A DNA stretch of 64,000 nucleotides from Bradyrhizobium guangxiense (lineage in GTDB: Bacteria > Pseudomonadota > Alphaproteobacteria > Rhizobiales > Xanthobacteraceae). Below the pieces are notes generated by a model, which saw nothing but the letters and a program-made list of their open reading frames with translations, had not been told where the DNA came from and ran no database searches. Below, piece by piece: positions 41,945-51,454 of the stretch. The stretch is taken from positions 1,146,501-1,210,500 of the forward strand of contig NZ_CP022219.1 of the NCBI RefSeq assembly GCF_004114915.1, read 5' to 3'. The translations under genes were made by a program, and so were the position numbers. The first letter of the stretch is position 1, and every line of letters starts with the position of its first letter.

Positions 41945-43375
41945 ATGGCTGTTGCAACTTACGGTACCGAGGACGTCTACTCCGTCTCTCTCGCGCGCGG
42001 CACGGTTCTTCAAAGACCGTTTCAGGTCTTCATCATCGCCGCCGATTTCCTGGTGGTGTTGATCTGCTATGTCGTCGCATCTTTCCTATACAGCGCTTCT
42101 TTCGGGTTGCCGCTTGAACCGGCCTCGCTGGGTCCTGGAACGATCGTTGGTCTGGCATTCGTCACGATGGGGTACTTCCAGGGTATCTACGACACGCATC
42201 GTCTGTTGAGGCTCGTCTGGCAGTTGCGCAAGGGCGTCATGATCTGGTCGGCCGCGTTGACGGTTCTCGCCGTTGCTGCATTCCTGCTGAAATCAACGGA
42301 TAACCTGTCTCGCGGCACCGTCATCATTTTCGCAGGCGTCGGTGGCATCGGGCTGATGAGCGTTCGCTTTGCCTGGCAGTACGCCCTGGGCTCGAGCTTT
42401 GCGAAAGGACGCTTGGTCGATCGGAAAGTCGTCCTGCTCAGCCTGAAGCCGCTCGACTTCACCTCGAGCCGGTTCAAGGACCTCCGCAAAAATGGCTTCG
42501 ACGTGGTGCGCCACTTCGTGTTGAGCGGCGATGGCGGCGGGAATCACTGGGAGACACAGATTCGCGATGTGATCCGCGAGGCTCGCGTGGCGGACATCGA
42601 TGAATATCTTCTGGCCGTCGACTGGAGCGAGCTGCCGGTGCTGCAGAAGCTCGGCAAGCACTTGCGTGCAGTGTCCCAGCCGGTGCGCCTGCTTCCCGAC
42701 GGTCCGATCGCGGACCTGGTCTCGCGTCCTTTCCTGCCCGTCAGCGGCACCGTTGCAATCGAGCTTCAGCGACCCCCGCTGACCGTGTTCGAGCGATTGC
42801 AGAAGCGCTGTCTCGACATCGGGCTTGCGCTGTTCGGCTTGATCGTTCTGGCGCCCTTGCTGTTGACCGTTTGCGTTCTGATCAAGCTGGATTCTCGGGG
42901 GACGATCATCTTCCGCCAGTGGCGCCGCGGGTGCAATGGCAAGCCGTTCGAGATCTGGAAGTTTCGAACGATGACCGTTAGCGAGAACGGACACACGGTG
43001 ACTCAAGCCACGAAGGGCGATGCGCGCGTGACCAGGTTTGGGCGCTTCCTTCGCATGACGAGCATCGACGAACTGCCCCAGCTCTGGAACGTACTACGCG
43101 GCGATATGTCTTTGGTCGGCCCGCGTCCGCACGCGCTGGCGCACGATAATTACTATGACGAACTCATCCGCAATTACATCTATCGTCATCACGTGAAACC
43201 GGGCCTGACTGGCTGGGCACAGGTCAATGGCTTTCGCGGCGAGACGCCGACGATCGATCTAATGGAAAAGCGCGTGGAATACGACGTTTGGTACGTCGGC
43301 AACTGGAGCATCTGGCTCGACCTGAAGATTCTGGCGCGCACGGCGTCGGCCGTCATCTTTCAGGAGGCATACTAG
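41945..43375 (+). CDS. Undecaprenyl-phosphate glucose/galactose phosphotransferase (WcaJ/ExoY-type)
   Basis: A 476-residue enzyme. Four or five spans ([20 protein letters not shown] and on) lead to a Rossmann-like middle part and the C-terminal catalytic domain: [74 protein letters not shown] and [19 protein letters not shown]. The VGPRPHA form is the one normally seen in glucose-1-phosphate transferases. It starts the second pathway in the window. Divergent from the phosphatase gene. Confidence 0.95.
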   Translation: MAVATYGTEDVYSVSLARGTVLQRPFQVFIIAADFLVVLICYVVASFLYSASFGLPLEPASLGPGTIVGLAFVTMGYFQGIYDTHRLLRLVWQLRKGVMIWSAALTVLAVAAFLLKSTDNLSRGTVIIFAGVGGIGLMSVRFAWQYALGSSFAKGRLVDRKVVLLSLKPLDFTSSRFKDLRKNGFDVVRHFVLSGDGGGNHWETQIRDVIREARVADIDEYLLAVDWSELPVLQKLGKHLRAVSQPVRLLPDGPIADLVSRPFLPVSGTVAIELQRPPLTVFERLQKRCLDIGLALFGLIVLAPLLLTVCVLIKLDSRGTIIFRQWRRGCNGKPFEIWKFRTMTVSENGHTVTQATKGDARVTRFGRFLRMTSIDELPQLWNVLRGDMSLVGPRPHALAHDNYYDELIRNYIYRHHVKPGLTGWAQVNGFRGETPTIDLMEKRVEYDVWYVGNWSIWLDLKILARTASAVIFQEAY

Positions 43376-43600
43376 GGCGAGCCGGGATCCGGGGGGCGTT
43401 CTAGCGCCTCACGTCGATCTGGGTTCCACGCTTGTCGCGCGCGCGGCAAGAGCCGTTGCACACCTCCACCGGCGCAGCCGTTCGGGCGGGAACCTGGGGT
43501 CTGCGGCGCGATCGTCGCTGGAGCATCGTCGAAGGAAAGTGGTTACCTGGCCTGCCAGGGAAAGATCCGCGGTAACGACTGTTCCTCGTCTCGTCGCGCT

Positions 43601-43894
43601 TCAGCGGTCGTAGTGCATCGATTTCCTGAACAGGCGAACGATCGCATCGCGCAGCGCGAGCAGTGGGGGAACGAGGACAAAAAACGCCCCCATCGCGATC
43701 GAAGCAACCACGTGGCGAAGCGAAAAAGGCCTTTCCTGCTCGAGTTGTCCTGGGCTGGGATCGATAGAGGCCGCCGACAGGGTCCTGGCCGGCGAGCTGG
43801 TTTTCCGTCGCGGTTTTCGGGGAGGAACCACAATCACCACGAACAGGATGTTGAGCAACACCCAGATGCCCAAAACAACCAAAACGACGACCAT
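43601..43894 (-). CDS. Small two-span membrane protein
   Basis: A 97-residue protein. Spans are VVVLVVLGIWVLLNILFVVIV and VVASIAMGAFFVLVPPLLAL, joined by a basic, Pro/Ser-rich cytoplasmic loop (PPRKPRRKTSSPARTL). AGG lies near the ATG. Function unknown; it lies between the sugar transferase and the kinase gene. Confidence 0.65.
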   Translation of the reverse strand: MVVVLVVLGIWVLLNILFVVIVVPPRKPRRKTSSPARTLSAASIDPSPGQLEQERPFSLRHVVASIAMGAFFVLVPPLLALRDAIVRLFRKSMHYDR

Positions 43895-44343
43895 TTGGAC
43901 CTACCGAGAAACGCCAAAAGTATGGGCTTACGTTAGCCCGGGAGGCCCCAGAAGGGAAGGTGCCTGGAACGGACTTGCGGGGGGCGGATCGAACGGCACC
44001 GTACCCTTGGCCGGCCGCAACGGCTTCCGTCAATCGATACCCTCTTGGCTACGGCAATGATCGCGTTTTGTTGATTCCGGATGAATACGGACGATGCGCA
44101 GCGGGCGTGTTCGCGCCGGCTCGCTGTCGCAAGCTCGTCGCAATCTCAGTGGAGAGGCGGGATCTGAGACGATTTGAGGGGGTCTTGGCTCAACAGCGCC
44201 TCGGGGTCGCGCTCCCGCGAGGCCGACGAGCCTCTCTCGCTGTAAGGCTTCGCTCTCCCGTCGTTCGCGGTCGCGCTGCGCGCTCAGTCGACGGATGGAA
44301 CATGGGAACATGCCGGCGGGCAAGCGCCGCCGGCATCGCTGTT
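43895..44343. other. Spacer with terminator-like hairpin
   Basis: A 449-base region between two minus-strand genes. A perfect ten-base stem (ATGCCGGCGG at 44310-44319 with its complement at 44327-44336) lies 8 bases after the kinase stop and may end its transcript, although a U-run is lacking. A long plus-strand frame here continues antisense through the kinase gene and is not credible. Confidence 0.45.
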
Positions 44344-46575
44344 CTATGCGTGCTCGACGTAGTAGCTGTTGTGGTGCTTGCCCTTGTACGCCTCGATGCG
44401 CTTGAGCATCTTCGGGTTGGCGCGGTTGAGCACGGCGCCAAGCAGCTTCTTCTGGAGGATTTCCGACCCGGAAACCGACTCCTGAAGAGCGCTTCGTGTC
44501 GTCTGTCCCCATTCGATCACGTAGACCATGGCGTCGATCAGGAGGCTGACGGCCTTTGCGTCCGCCACCGGCATCACCGGGGCGAGGTCGATCACGATGT
44601 ACTCGTAGTGCTCCCTCAGCACCTTGAGCAGTTCGGCCATCGCCTTCGAGCCGACGATGTCGGCCGAATTGACCATTCGGGACGCGACGACGGAGGGCAG
44701 GAAATCCAGACCCGTCTCCTTGCTTCGCTGCACATGGTAGCCGAGGCTCGCAGGGTCGTTGAGGGCTTCCACCAGTCCCGTCTTGGCGTTCGGAGCGAGC
44801 ACCCGGGTGAGCGAGCGCGTGTGCAGATCGCCGTCAATCAGGACGACGCGATGGCCGGTGAGGGCAATCAACTGGGCGAAGTTCGCCGCCACCGTCGTCT
44901 TTCCTTCCTTGGGAAGCGAAGACACGATGCCGATCACCTTGATCTCGCGGGTCAGGCGCGCAACGTCGATCGACACCTTGATGTTGCGCAGCGTCTCGGC
45001 AAACCGCGAGAATGGATGATCGACGACGTAGCGGGACAGATCGGCCGGGCTGGTCTTGGATGACGTCGAAAGCAGCGCGCCGGTCGTCGTCGACGGGCGA
45101 ATGTCGGGCAGAACGCCGAGACACTTGACGCCGAGCTCATCTTCGACCTCGCCAGGGGTCCGCAAGACGTCGCTGAGCAGTTCACGCCCGAATGCGACGC
45201 CAAAGCCGAGGCAGAGGCCGCCCACAAGGCCGCCCACCAGCGCCAGAACAGTGCGCGGCGAACTCTTGCGATCCGGGTTGGTGGCGGTGCTGATGAGGCG
45301 CGCCTCGCTCAGCGGGAAGCTCTGGTTCTGGGTGGCGCTTTGCAGTTTTTCCAGGAAGTTGTTGTAGAGGTTGCGATAGGTGTCGGCGGCGCTCTCCAGA
45401 TCCCGGAGTTTGACTTCCGCCTGCCCGGTATGACCGGCCTGGGCGACCAGCTCCTTCACATTCGTCTCCAGGGAAGCCTCTCGACTCTTGGCGATTTCAT
45501 AGTCGCTGCTATAGGCGTCCCCGATCCGGTGAAGCTCGTCGGCAATGTTCTTGCGGAGCTCCTGCATCTTGTTGGCGAGGTTGACCGCCGCGCCATGGGT
45601 TTTGCCGTAGCGCCTCGACAGGTCTGCATATTGCGCGGCGAGATCGAGATATTGGGCGCGCAGGCGCGTGATGACCGAGTTGTTGAGAGCGTCGGTCACC
45701 GTCGATTGCGCGACGTCCTGTTCCGAGATCGCGGTGATCCGGTCGAGACGGGCCTTGGCCTCGGCCGTTGCTGCCCGCGCTTGAACCAGCTGCGTGTTCA
45801 GGTCCGACAATTGCTGCTCGGACATCAGGCCGCGGCTGGTCCCGACGATGTTGTGCTCGGCCTTGAAGGTCTGCACGGCGCGGTCGCTGGCCGTCGCCTG
45901 CTCGCTCAGTTCGATGCTGCGCTGTTGAAGCCACTCGGTGGCCCGCTTGGTGGACTGGTATTTGGCTTCCAGGGCGCCGACGAGATAGGCATTGGCGATG
46001 GCGTTGGCGATCTTGGCGGCCTTGTCCGGCGTCCGCGCGCGATAGTTGAGCGACAGAACATAGGTCGTCAGGACGCGCTCCGTCCTCAGGTTCTTCTGAA
46101 CCTGCTCCACCACCGCATGTTCGATTCGGTCCTGGCTCGCAGGCTCGCTGGAGCTGAACAGCGCCGTCACCTTGCCGAGGATGATGGAGAGCAGGCCGGG
46201 GTTCGAGCCGTTGAACTCCGGGTCCTCCGTCAGCTTCAGTCGACGGACGACCGACAAGATCAGGTCGTCCGAGTTGATGACCTCGACCTGGCTGTCGACG
46301 TAGCCGGTGTCGATGAGGGCGCTGCTGGTGTTGCTGTCCTTGTCCAGAACCTGTGTCTGACGCGTATCCATCATGATACGGGCATTCGCCGTGTACATCG
46401 GTTGCGCCAGGACCAGATAGACGATCACCAGGGCCAGCGACGCGCCGGTGCATGCCGCGACGATCGGCCATTGGCGGCGCAGGACGTCGGCCACGCGTTC
46501 GAAGCTGAGGACGGCTCCGCCGAACTCGATGCCGAATCGGTGTCCCGACTGGAAATGTTCTCTGGGCTGATACAT
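44344..46575 (-). CDS. Wzc/ExoP-type polysaccharide co-polymerase and tyrosine kinase
   Basis: A 743-residue protein. N-terminal span (WPIVAACTGASLALVIVYLVL), a long periplasmic coiled-coil part (about residues 60-400) and a second span (TVLALVGGLVGGLCLGFGVAF) make the Wzz domain. The cytoplasmic BY-kinase domain has Walker A SLPKEGKTT (553-561), Walker A' VVLIDGD (about 576) and Walker B YIVIDLAPV (about 657). The C-terminus has only three tyrosines (AYKGKHHNSYY), fewer than the usual cluster. It sets chain length and links polymerisation to the OPX exit. Downstream of a secreted protein on the same strand with 31 bases between. Confidence 0.95.
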   Translation of the reverse strand: MYQPREHFQSGHRFGIEFGGAVLSFERVADVLRRQWPIVAACTGASLALVIVYLVLAQPMYTANARIMMDTRQTQVLDKDSNTSSALIDTGYVDSQVEVINSDDLILSVVRRLKLTEDPEFNGSNPGLLSIILGKVTALFSSSEPASQDRIEHAVVEQVQKNLRTERVLTTYVLSLNYRARTPDKAAKIANAIANAYLVGALEAKYQSTKRATEWLQQRSIELSEQATASDRAVQTFKAEHNIVGTSRGLMSEQQLSDLNTQLVQARAATAEAKARLDRITAISEQDVAQSTVTDALNNSVITRLRAQYLDLAAQYADLSRRYGKTHGAAVNLANKMQELRKNIADELHRIGDAYSSDYEIAKSREASLETNVKELVAQAGHTGQAEVKLRDLESAADTYRNLYNNFLEKLQSATQNQSFPLSEARLISTATNPDRKSSPRTVLALVGGLVGGLCLGFGVAFGRELLSDVLRTPGEVEDELGVKCLGVLPDIRPSTTTGALLSTSSKTSPADLSRYVVDHPFSRFAETLRNIKVSIDVARLTREIKVIGIVSSLPKEGKTTVAANFAQLIALTGHRVVLIDGDLHTRSLTRVLAPNAKTGLVEALNDPASLGYHVQRSKETGLDFLPSVVASRMVNSADIVGSKAMAELLKVLREHYEYIVIDLAPVMPVADAKAVSLLIDAMVYVIEWGQTTRSALQESVSGSEILQKKLLGAVLNRANPKMLKRIEAYKGKHHNSYYVEHA

Positions 46576-46606
46576 GTTCTGCTTCGCTGCCTTTGAGGAT
46601 CGCTGA

Positions 46607-47173
46607 TCAATTCGGAAGGGGAACGGGCTTGAATGGGTTGGCCAGCTTGGTCTTCCATTCGCCCTCGAGCAGGGCCCCGCCGCGGGACGGTTGCGCCGAG
46701 CCCTTGGCTTGCGATTGAGCCGGGGCGCCGGAGCCGTCGTCTCCCGCGGCGGAATAACCTGCTTGCACGTTGAGATCGCCGATCCGCTGCGCGAAATCCC
46801 TGATCTTGCGCGCGGCGTCCGGCTTGGTCGAGGTGCATCGCCCTTCGGCGATCTTCAGCGCGGCACCAATGGCCGAACGATCGGTTGAAGCCGAGGCTGT
46901 AATCAGCGTCTGCACGGAGGGCAACACCGACGGATTGGTGGCGATAAGGGTCGGGAGCCGGTATCTCAGCTTTTCCTTGTCATTGCGCAGTCGCTCCAGA
47001 AGAGAGGAGGGCGACTTGACGAACGTGTCGAGCTCGAGCTGCGAGGCACGGTCTGAAAATTCGACACACTGAGCGCGGCAGGCATCGACGCTCGACACGA
47101 TCAAGGCGGAACCTGCCAAGACGATCGTCAGCCATCGTGCTGCTGCATGACGACGTGTTAGTCCGCGGCCCAT
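46607..47173 (-). CDS. Secreted hypothetical protein, partner of the Wzc-type gene
   Basis: A 188-residue protein from ATG 47173, which has AAGGGA upstream; the frame is open to 47572 but the region upstream is not protein-like. The signal peptide is WLTIVLAGSALIVSSVDACRA. The mature part is helical (SLLERLRNDKEKLRYRLPTL; IRDFAQRIGDLNVQAGY) with a Gly/Ser/Gln-rich C-terminal part and a NPFKPVPLP end. 31 bases before the kinase gene, so probably co-transcribed. A periplasmic partner of the export complex is plausible; no family recognised. Confidence 0.75.
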   Translation of the reverse strand: MGRGLTRRHAAARWLTIVLAGSALIVSSVDACRAQCVEFSDRASQLELDTFVKSPSSLLERLRNDKEKLRYRLPTLIATNPSVLPSVQTLITASASTDRSAIGAALKIAEGRCTSTKPDAARKIRDFAQRIGDLNVQAGYSAAGDDGSGAPAQSQAKGSAQPSRGGALLEGEWKTKLANPFKPVPLPN

Positions 47174-47781
47174 CCGTGTCCCTTGCTCCCTGTTGCAATC
47201 GGAGAACAGGCGAAACCTGTCAGGCAACTGTGTCAAATTTTGTGCGACGCAAAAGTTGAGTGGAGATGATCGACGACTACGCAGTAGATGGACTGCTCTT
47301 CGGCCGGTTGTAAAATGAGGACATGCAATGCCTGCGAGATCGGCAGGATCGCGCCTAGGAATGTTGCAGCGTGAAAACATATGAGGCGTTTGCGCGTTCA
47401 AGCGCCGCGTGCAAGCGTCGCAAAAGCGACACAAGTCACCACGTCGACATTGGTTCCGACCTGCGAGAAAATTATCTGCGGCGCGACACGCAGAGGAAAT
47501 CAGAGTTCTTGCAGTTGGCTTGATCGCACCAGCGCCGGATTTCGCGCACACTTTGCACGCAAATACTCGCAATCATCGCGCTCGAATTGATTTGCGCGCC
47601 GGCGCAGCGCGGGCTCAAGCAAAAAGTGGCGTGAACTTGGCGCTCGCATGTCCGAATGAACTGCGAGCGTTGAATTTATCGTCGATCATCATGCGTCGCA
47701 CGCGAGTCCGCGATCGCAGAGATTGAACACGGGCGAGTCCTGATACACACTGCTGCGGTGCAATAGCTACGGAATGTTGAT
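47174..47781. promoter_or_regulatory. Long divergent control region
   Basis: A 608-base noncoding divergent region. It is full of TTTGCG/CGCAAA-type words (near 47387-47403, 47418-47432 and 47553-47600), such as GTTTGCGCGTTCAAGC; a related GATTTGCGTTCAAGC lies at 62124-62138 upstream of the RTX gene. Suggests multiple sites for one or more regulators. No gene visible. Confidence 0.45.
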
Positions 47782-48993
47782 GTGACGGAGTTGGTTCATC
47801 GTGAGAAGGCGCATGTCCTGCCGCTCGACAGCATCCGGGGCATCGCCGCGACATCGGTGGTGATTCACCATCTGCTGCTGATGCCGACGTTCCTCGCGGT
47901 GTTCCCGCACAATGCGTGGATCAACTGCTCATTCTTCAGAAGCTCCTGGCTGCTGGTCGATCTTTTCTTCGTCCTCAGCGGCATCGTGATGTCGCTCAGC
48001 TACGTCGAGAGCGATTTCGGGCGCTTCTCGCTGCGCGAGTTCATGGTCCGTCGCCTGGCGCGGGTCTATCCGCTGCACATCGTCATGCTGATGGCGAATC
48101 TGTTGTTTCGCCTCCTGCGTATCAGCCTGGTCATGGCTGGCGTCGTCGTGGCCGCGCCGGCGGCGTTCGAGGGGAACAATGCCTATTCCTTCGTTCTCAA
48201 CGTCCTCTTGCTGCACTCGATGGGCTTCATCGACTATCTCAGCTGGAATGCGCCAAGTTGGAGCATCAGCGTCGAGTTCTACACCTATCTGGTGTTTGGC
48301 CTGATCGTGCTCTTTGCCCAGCGCATGCGCTCCTTGCTCTGCTTCTACGTTCTCTGCGGCGCGCTCGCGGTCGGGAGCCTGGTCTTCATCATCTTCGTGC
48401 TCGACAAGAGGAGCCTTGGCCTTCAGACCGACTTCGGCATCCTGCGCTGTTTCGTGAGCTTTTTCCTGGGAGTGCTGACGGTCAGGATCGTCGATCGCCT
48501 GCCTGCTAAGCCGGGTCCTGCCGTGCAGGGCGCGCTGCAATTCGTCGCCATGATCGCCAGCGTCGTGCTGGTGTCCGTGGCGGAGACCAATCCGGCGTCG
48601 ACCTTCCTCGCTCCCGTGACGTTCGCGATCTTCCTTGGCAGCTTGCTGGCGTTCCCGGATGCGCTGTTAGTGCCGCGGATCCTGGTGGCCAAGCCGCTGG
48701 TCTGGCTTGGGAAACGATCCTACTCGATCTATATGGTGCATGCGCTCGTGGTATTGCTCGCCGAATATTTCGTGCGGGGCGTGGGGGCAGGGCGGATCGG
48801 CGCACTGGATTCGGTTTGGGCGGGGCTGCCGGCCACGTTGAATTTGGTGGTCTCGCTGGCCGCGGTCCTGGCAGTTTCGCACCTCACTTATCTCTACATC
48901 GAAATCCCCGGCGGCAGGTTGATGCGAAATCTGCTCGGAAGCCGTCGGGATTTCGCGCGATCTCCCGCGCGATCGGCGCGGCTGACGAACTGA
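47782..48993 (+). CDS. Acyltransferase 3 family membrane O-acyltransferase
   Basis: A 403-residue polytopic protein. PLDSIRGIAATSVVIHHLLL is span 1 with the R and H-H residues; MVRRLARVYPLHIVMLMA is the R-R-x-x-R-x-Y-P loop; PSWSISVEFYTYLVFG is the family's S-I-S-x-E motif. About ten spans. It should acylate the polymer or its precursor. First gene of a plus-strand set (47782-52542) with very short gaps. Start is GTG 47782. Confidence 0.92.
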   Translation: MTELVHREKAHVLPLDSIRGIAATSVVIHHLLLMPTFLAVFPHNAWINCSFFRSSWLLVDLFFVLSGIVMSLSYVESDFGRFSLREFMVRRLARVYPLHIVMLMANLLFRLLRISLVMAGVVVAAPAAFEGNNAYSFVLNVLLLHSMGFIDYLSWNAPSWSISVEFYTYLVFGLIVLFAQRMRSLLCFYVLCGALAVGSLVFIIFVLDKRSLGLQTDFGILRCFVSFFLGVLTVRIVDRLPAKPGPAVQGALQFVAMIASVVLVSVAETNPASTFLAPVTFAIFLGSLLAFPDALLVPRILVAKPLVWLGKRSYSIYMVHALVVLLAEYFVRGVGAGRIGALDSVWAGLPATLNLVVSLAAVLAVSHLTYLYIEIPGGRLMRNLLGSRRDFARSPARSARLTN

Positions 48994-49000
48994 GCCGGAC

Positions 49001-50338
49001 ATGACGATCCTTGCCCTGCATCGACCCAAAATCACGCTGATCAGCCTCAATATCGAGGCGATTGCGCTCGGAGCCTATCTGGTCCGCGACGCCTTCGGCG
49101 GCGTGATCCGCTATTACACCAGCATCTATCACATGAACGCGCTCTGGTATGTGCCCGACGGCATTGCGCTTCTGTGTCTCATCCAGTTCTTCGTCCATTG
49201 CATCCTGCGCAATCGCAGTACCCTGGCCCTCCTGGTATTGGTGCAGATCATGCTGTCGCTCGTGCTCGGATATTTCATGCTGGGTACGGCCAACGCAGCG
49301 GTCTCATCGTTCAAGATGATGCTGCCGGTGTTCGTCGGATTCTGCTTTTGCGATTCGAGCCTCGGCTCATACAAAAAGCTTCTGTCGGTCATCGCGGTGA
49401 CCTTCTACCTGTCGGTGATCGGTGTTTTCCTGACGAAGTTCTACCTGATGCCCTGGGTGGGCTACAAATACGAGTCCTTCGGCGCGGTGCGCGAGGCCGG
49501 CCGGTTGTGGTGGGCCTATGGCGGCGACGACCAGCGCCTGATGGGCTTTGCTGCCGACAACACCATGGCTGCCTTTTTCATCCTGGTTTCGTTCGCGATC
49601 ACGTCGATTCGCATGAGCACCACCTGGTGTCTCCTGCTCGGTTCCGTCGCGATCTATGCCATCAAGCTGACCACGAGCAAGACGACTATGATCGTCCTCG
49701 TGCTCTATCTTCTCCTGCTGGTATTGGTGCGGATGCTACCGGAGAAGTCGCGCTTTCCCGCGATCCGAACTATCGCGCTGTGGTCGTATGCCTCGATCCT
49801 CGTGCCGTTCTTCATGATCGTGGTCGCTTCCGGGACCGCCGCGGTGCCGCATTCGACCCTCTTCAGCATCCTCGATCGCATCAACAACAGTTGGCAAAAG
49901 CCGTTTGTCTACCTCACGCAGCTCATGCCCATCGGCCTCGTGACCGGCTGTGGTGCAGGTTGCTTCAACTATCCGCAGCAGCTGTTCTCGCCGCTCGCGC
50001 CATTTTGGGTGCCAGTCGACAATTTCTACATCGGGACCTATCTGATGTTCGGGCTCCCCTTTGTCGCGTTCATGGTAATGGTGTTCCGGTCGACGTTTGG
50101 AGCAACCGACGTCTACAAGCTGACGCTGATCTTCGTCGTCAACTTGTTCACGATCACGGTGCTGAATTACGGCCCGGCGTCCGGTCTGCTGATCATCGCA
50201 TTGAGCTTCAGCGAAGTGTTTTCGCGCCGTGCGGCCTCCGCACGGGCGGGCGAGGCCGTGCCGATCGTCATGCGGCCGTCGGTGCCGTCATTGGAAGGCT
50301 TCCGTCCGGAGGTCCCGGCGGCGAGCGGAAGCAGGTGA
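49001..50338 (+). CDS. Wzy-like polymerase, polytopic membrane protein
   Basis: A 445-residue protein with about ten to twelve spans (e.g. LIQFFVHCILR..., VVFLYLLLLVLV-type segments). A long periplasmic loop after the RLWWAYGGDDQRLMGFAADNT stretch and the later SWQKPFVYLTQLMPIGLVTGCGAG loop are typical of O-antigen polymerases/ligases. It lies between two acyltransferase genes, 7 bases after the first. It probably polymerises repeat units of the second polymer. Ligase is the alternative. Confidence 0.75.
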   Translation: MTILALHRPKITLISLNIEAIALGAYLVRDAFGGVIRYYTSIYHMNALWYVPDGIALLCLIQFFVHCILRNRSTLALLVLVQIMLSLVLGYFMLGTANAAVSSFKMMLPVFVGFCFCDSSLGSYKKLLSVIAVTFYLSVIGVFLTKFYLMPWVGYKYESFGAVREAGRLWWAYGGDDQRLMGFAADNTMAAFFILVSFAITSIRMSTTWCLLLGSVAIYAIKLTTSKTTMIVLVLYLLLLVLVRMLPEKSRFPAIRTIALWSYASILVPFFMIVVASGTAAVPHSTLFSILDRINNSWQKPFVYLTQLMPIGLVTGCGAGCFNYPQQLFSPLAPFWVPVDNFYIGTYLMFGLPFVAFMVMVFRSTFGATDVYKLTLIFVVNLFTITVLNYGPASGLLIIALSFSEVFSRRAASARAGEAVPIVMRPSVPSLEGFRPEVPAASGSR

Positions 50339-50347
50339 GAACCAACG

Positions 50348-51454
50348 ATGCATAAACGGCTCGCATTCATCGACACGCTGCGCGGCATTGCCGTGTTGTC
50401 GGTCCTGGTCCAGCACGTATTCGAGATCATCGTCGAAAAGCATCCGACGGGCGCCTATTACTGGCCCATTCACGACGTGTTCGGCTACTACATGAATTTC
50501 GGCCGGTTCGGCGTCGTGCTGTTCTTCTTCGTCAGCGGCTTCGTCATTCCATTCAGCTTTCCGGACAGCGCCACGCCCGTGCGGGATTTCTCGATCAGCC
50601 GCTTCTTCCGGCTCTATCCGGCCTACTGGACCTCGCTCGTGGTCGGGCTGGTGACGATGCAGCTGTTGGAGTCGAAGATCTATCCGGTCGGGCAGGTCGC
50701 CGCGAACGTGACGATGTTGCAGACCTTCATCAACGTCCCGAACCTCTGGGTATTCTACTGGACGTTGGCGATCGAGTTGCTGTTCTATGTTGGATGCACC
50801 ATTCTCTTTGCGATGGGGCTGCTGAACCGGCGCTTCACAGCGGTGACGATTGTTCTCGCAGCCGCGCTAATCGGAACCACCGCTGCACTGCTGGTGGAGA
50901 ACCGGACCGTTTCCTCGGTGATGGAGGTCGGGTTGAACCTGTCGGCCATGTTCCTGGGCAAGATCGTTCGCGATACCGTCATCGGCGGAAAGCTGCGATG
51001 GACCCACGTGGCCGTCTGCACCCTTCTATATGCGATCTTCGCCATCGCGCTGTCCGACCGGCGGTTCGGAGGCGTGTATCACGAGAACTTTTTCTACAGC
51101 TACTCGATCGGATCGGCTTATGTCTGCGCGGCGCTGGTGTTCATCGGCTTTGCCGTGTTCGGCGAGAAGATGGCATGGCGTCCGATGGCATTCGTCGGTG
51201 TGATCAGCTATTCGGTCTATCTGATGTCGCCGTTCGTGATCGTCTTCATCCACCGCCTCGTCTGGTTCGGCGATGGCCCGCTCGGATGGTCGATCTTTCT
51301 GGCTGTGATCCTGGCGCTATCGCTTCTTGTCAGCTGGATGACGTTTGCCTTCGTGGAGAAGCCCAGTATTGCCTTTGGGCACAGGTTCCGCTCTGCGCGC
51401 CGAAACAAGGTGGTTCTCGAGCCAGCGCTCAGCACGCAAGGCGCCGCAGAGTGA
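50348..51454 (+). CDS. Acyltransferase 3 family membrane O-acyltransferase
   Basis: A 368-residue polytopic protein. FIDTLRGIAVLSVLVQHVFE is span 1 (H present), SISRFFRLYPAYWTSLVVG is the R-x-x-R-x-Y-P loop, and LWVFYWTLAIELLFYVGCTI includes the E of the S/L-A-x-E motif. A periplasmic O-acyltransferase is expected. The last bases overlap the start of another acyltransferase. Confidence 0.92.
   Translation: MHKRLAFIDTLRGIAVLSVLVQHVFEIIVEKHPTGAYYWPIHDVFGYYMNFGRFGVVLFFFVSGFVIPFSFPDSATPVRDFSISRFFRLYPAYWTSLVVGLVTMQLLESKIYPVGQVAANVTMLQTFINVPNLWVFYWTLAIELLFYVGCTILFAMGLLNRRFTAVTIVLAAALIGTTAALLVENRTVSSVMEVGLNLSAMFLGKIVRDTVIGGKLRWTHVAVCTLLYAIFAIALSDRRFGGVYHENFFYSYSIGSAYVCAALVFIGFAVFGEKMAWRPMAFVGVISYSVYLMSPFVIVFIHRLVWFGDGPLGWSIFLAVILALSLLVSWMTFAFVEKPSIAFGHRFRSARRNKVVLEPALSTQGAAE

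Noticed and set aside
43960-45063. 367-codon plus-strand frame
   Set aside because: Mostly antisense to the kinase domain of the Wzc-type gene, with no recognisable motif.
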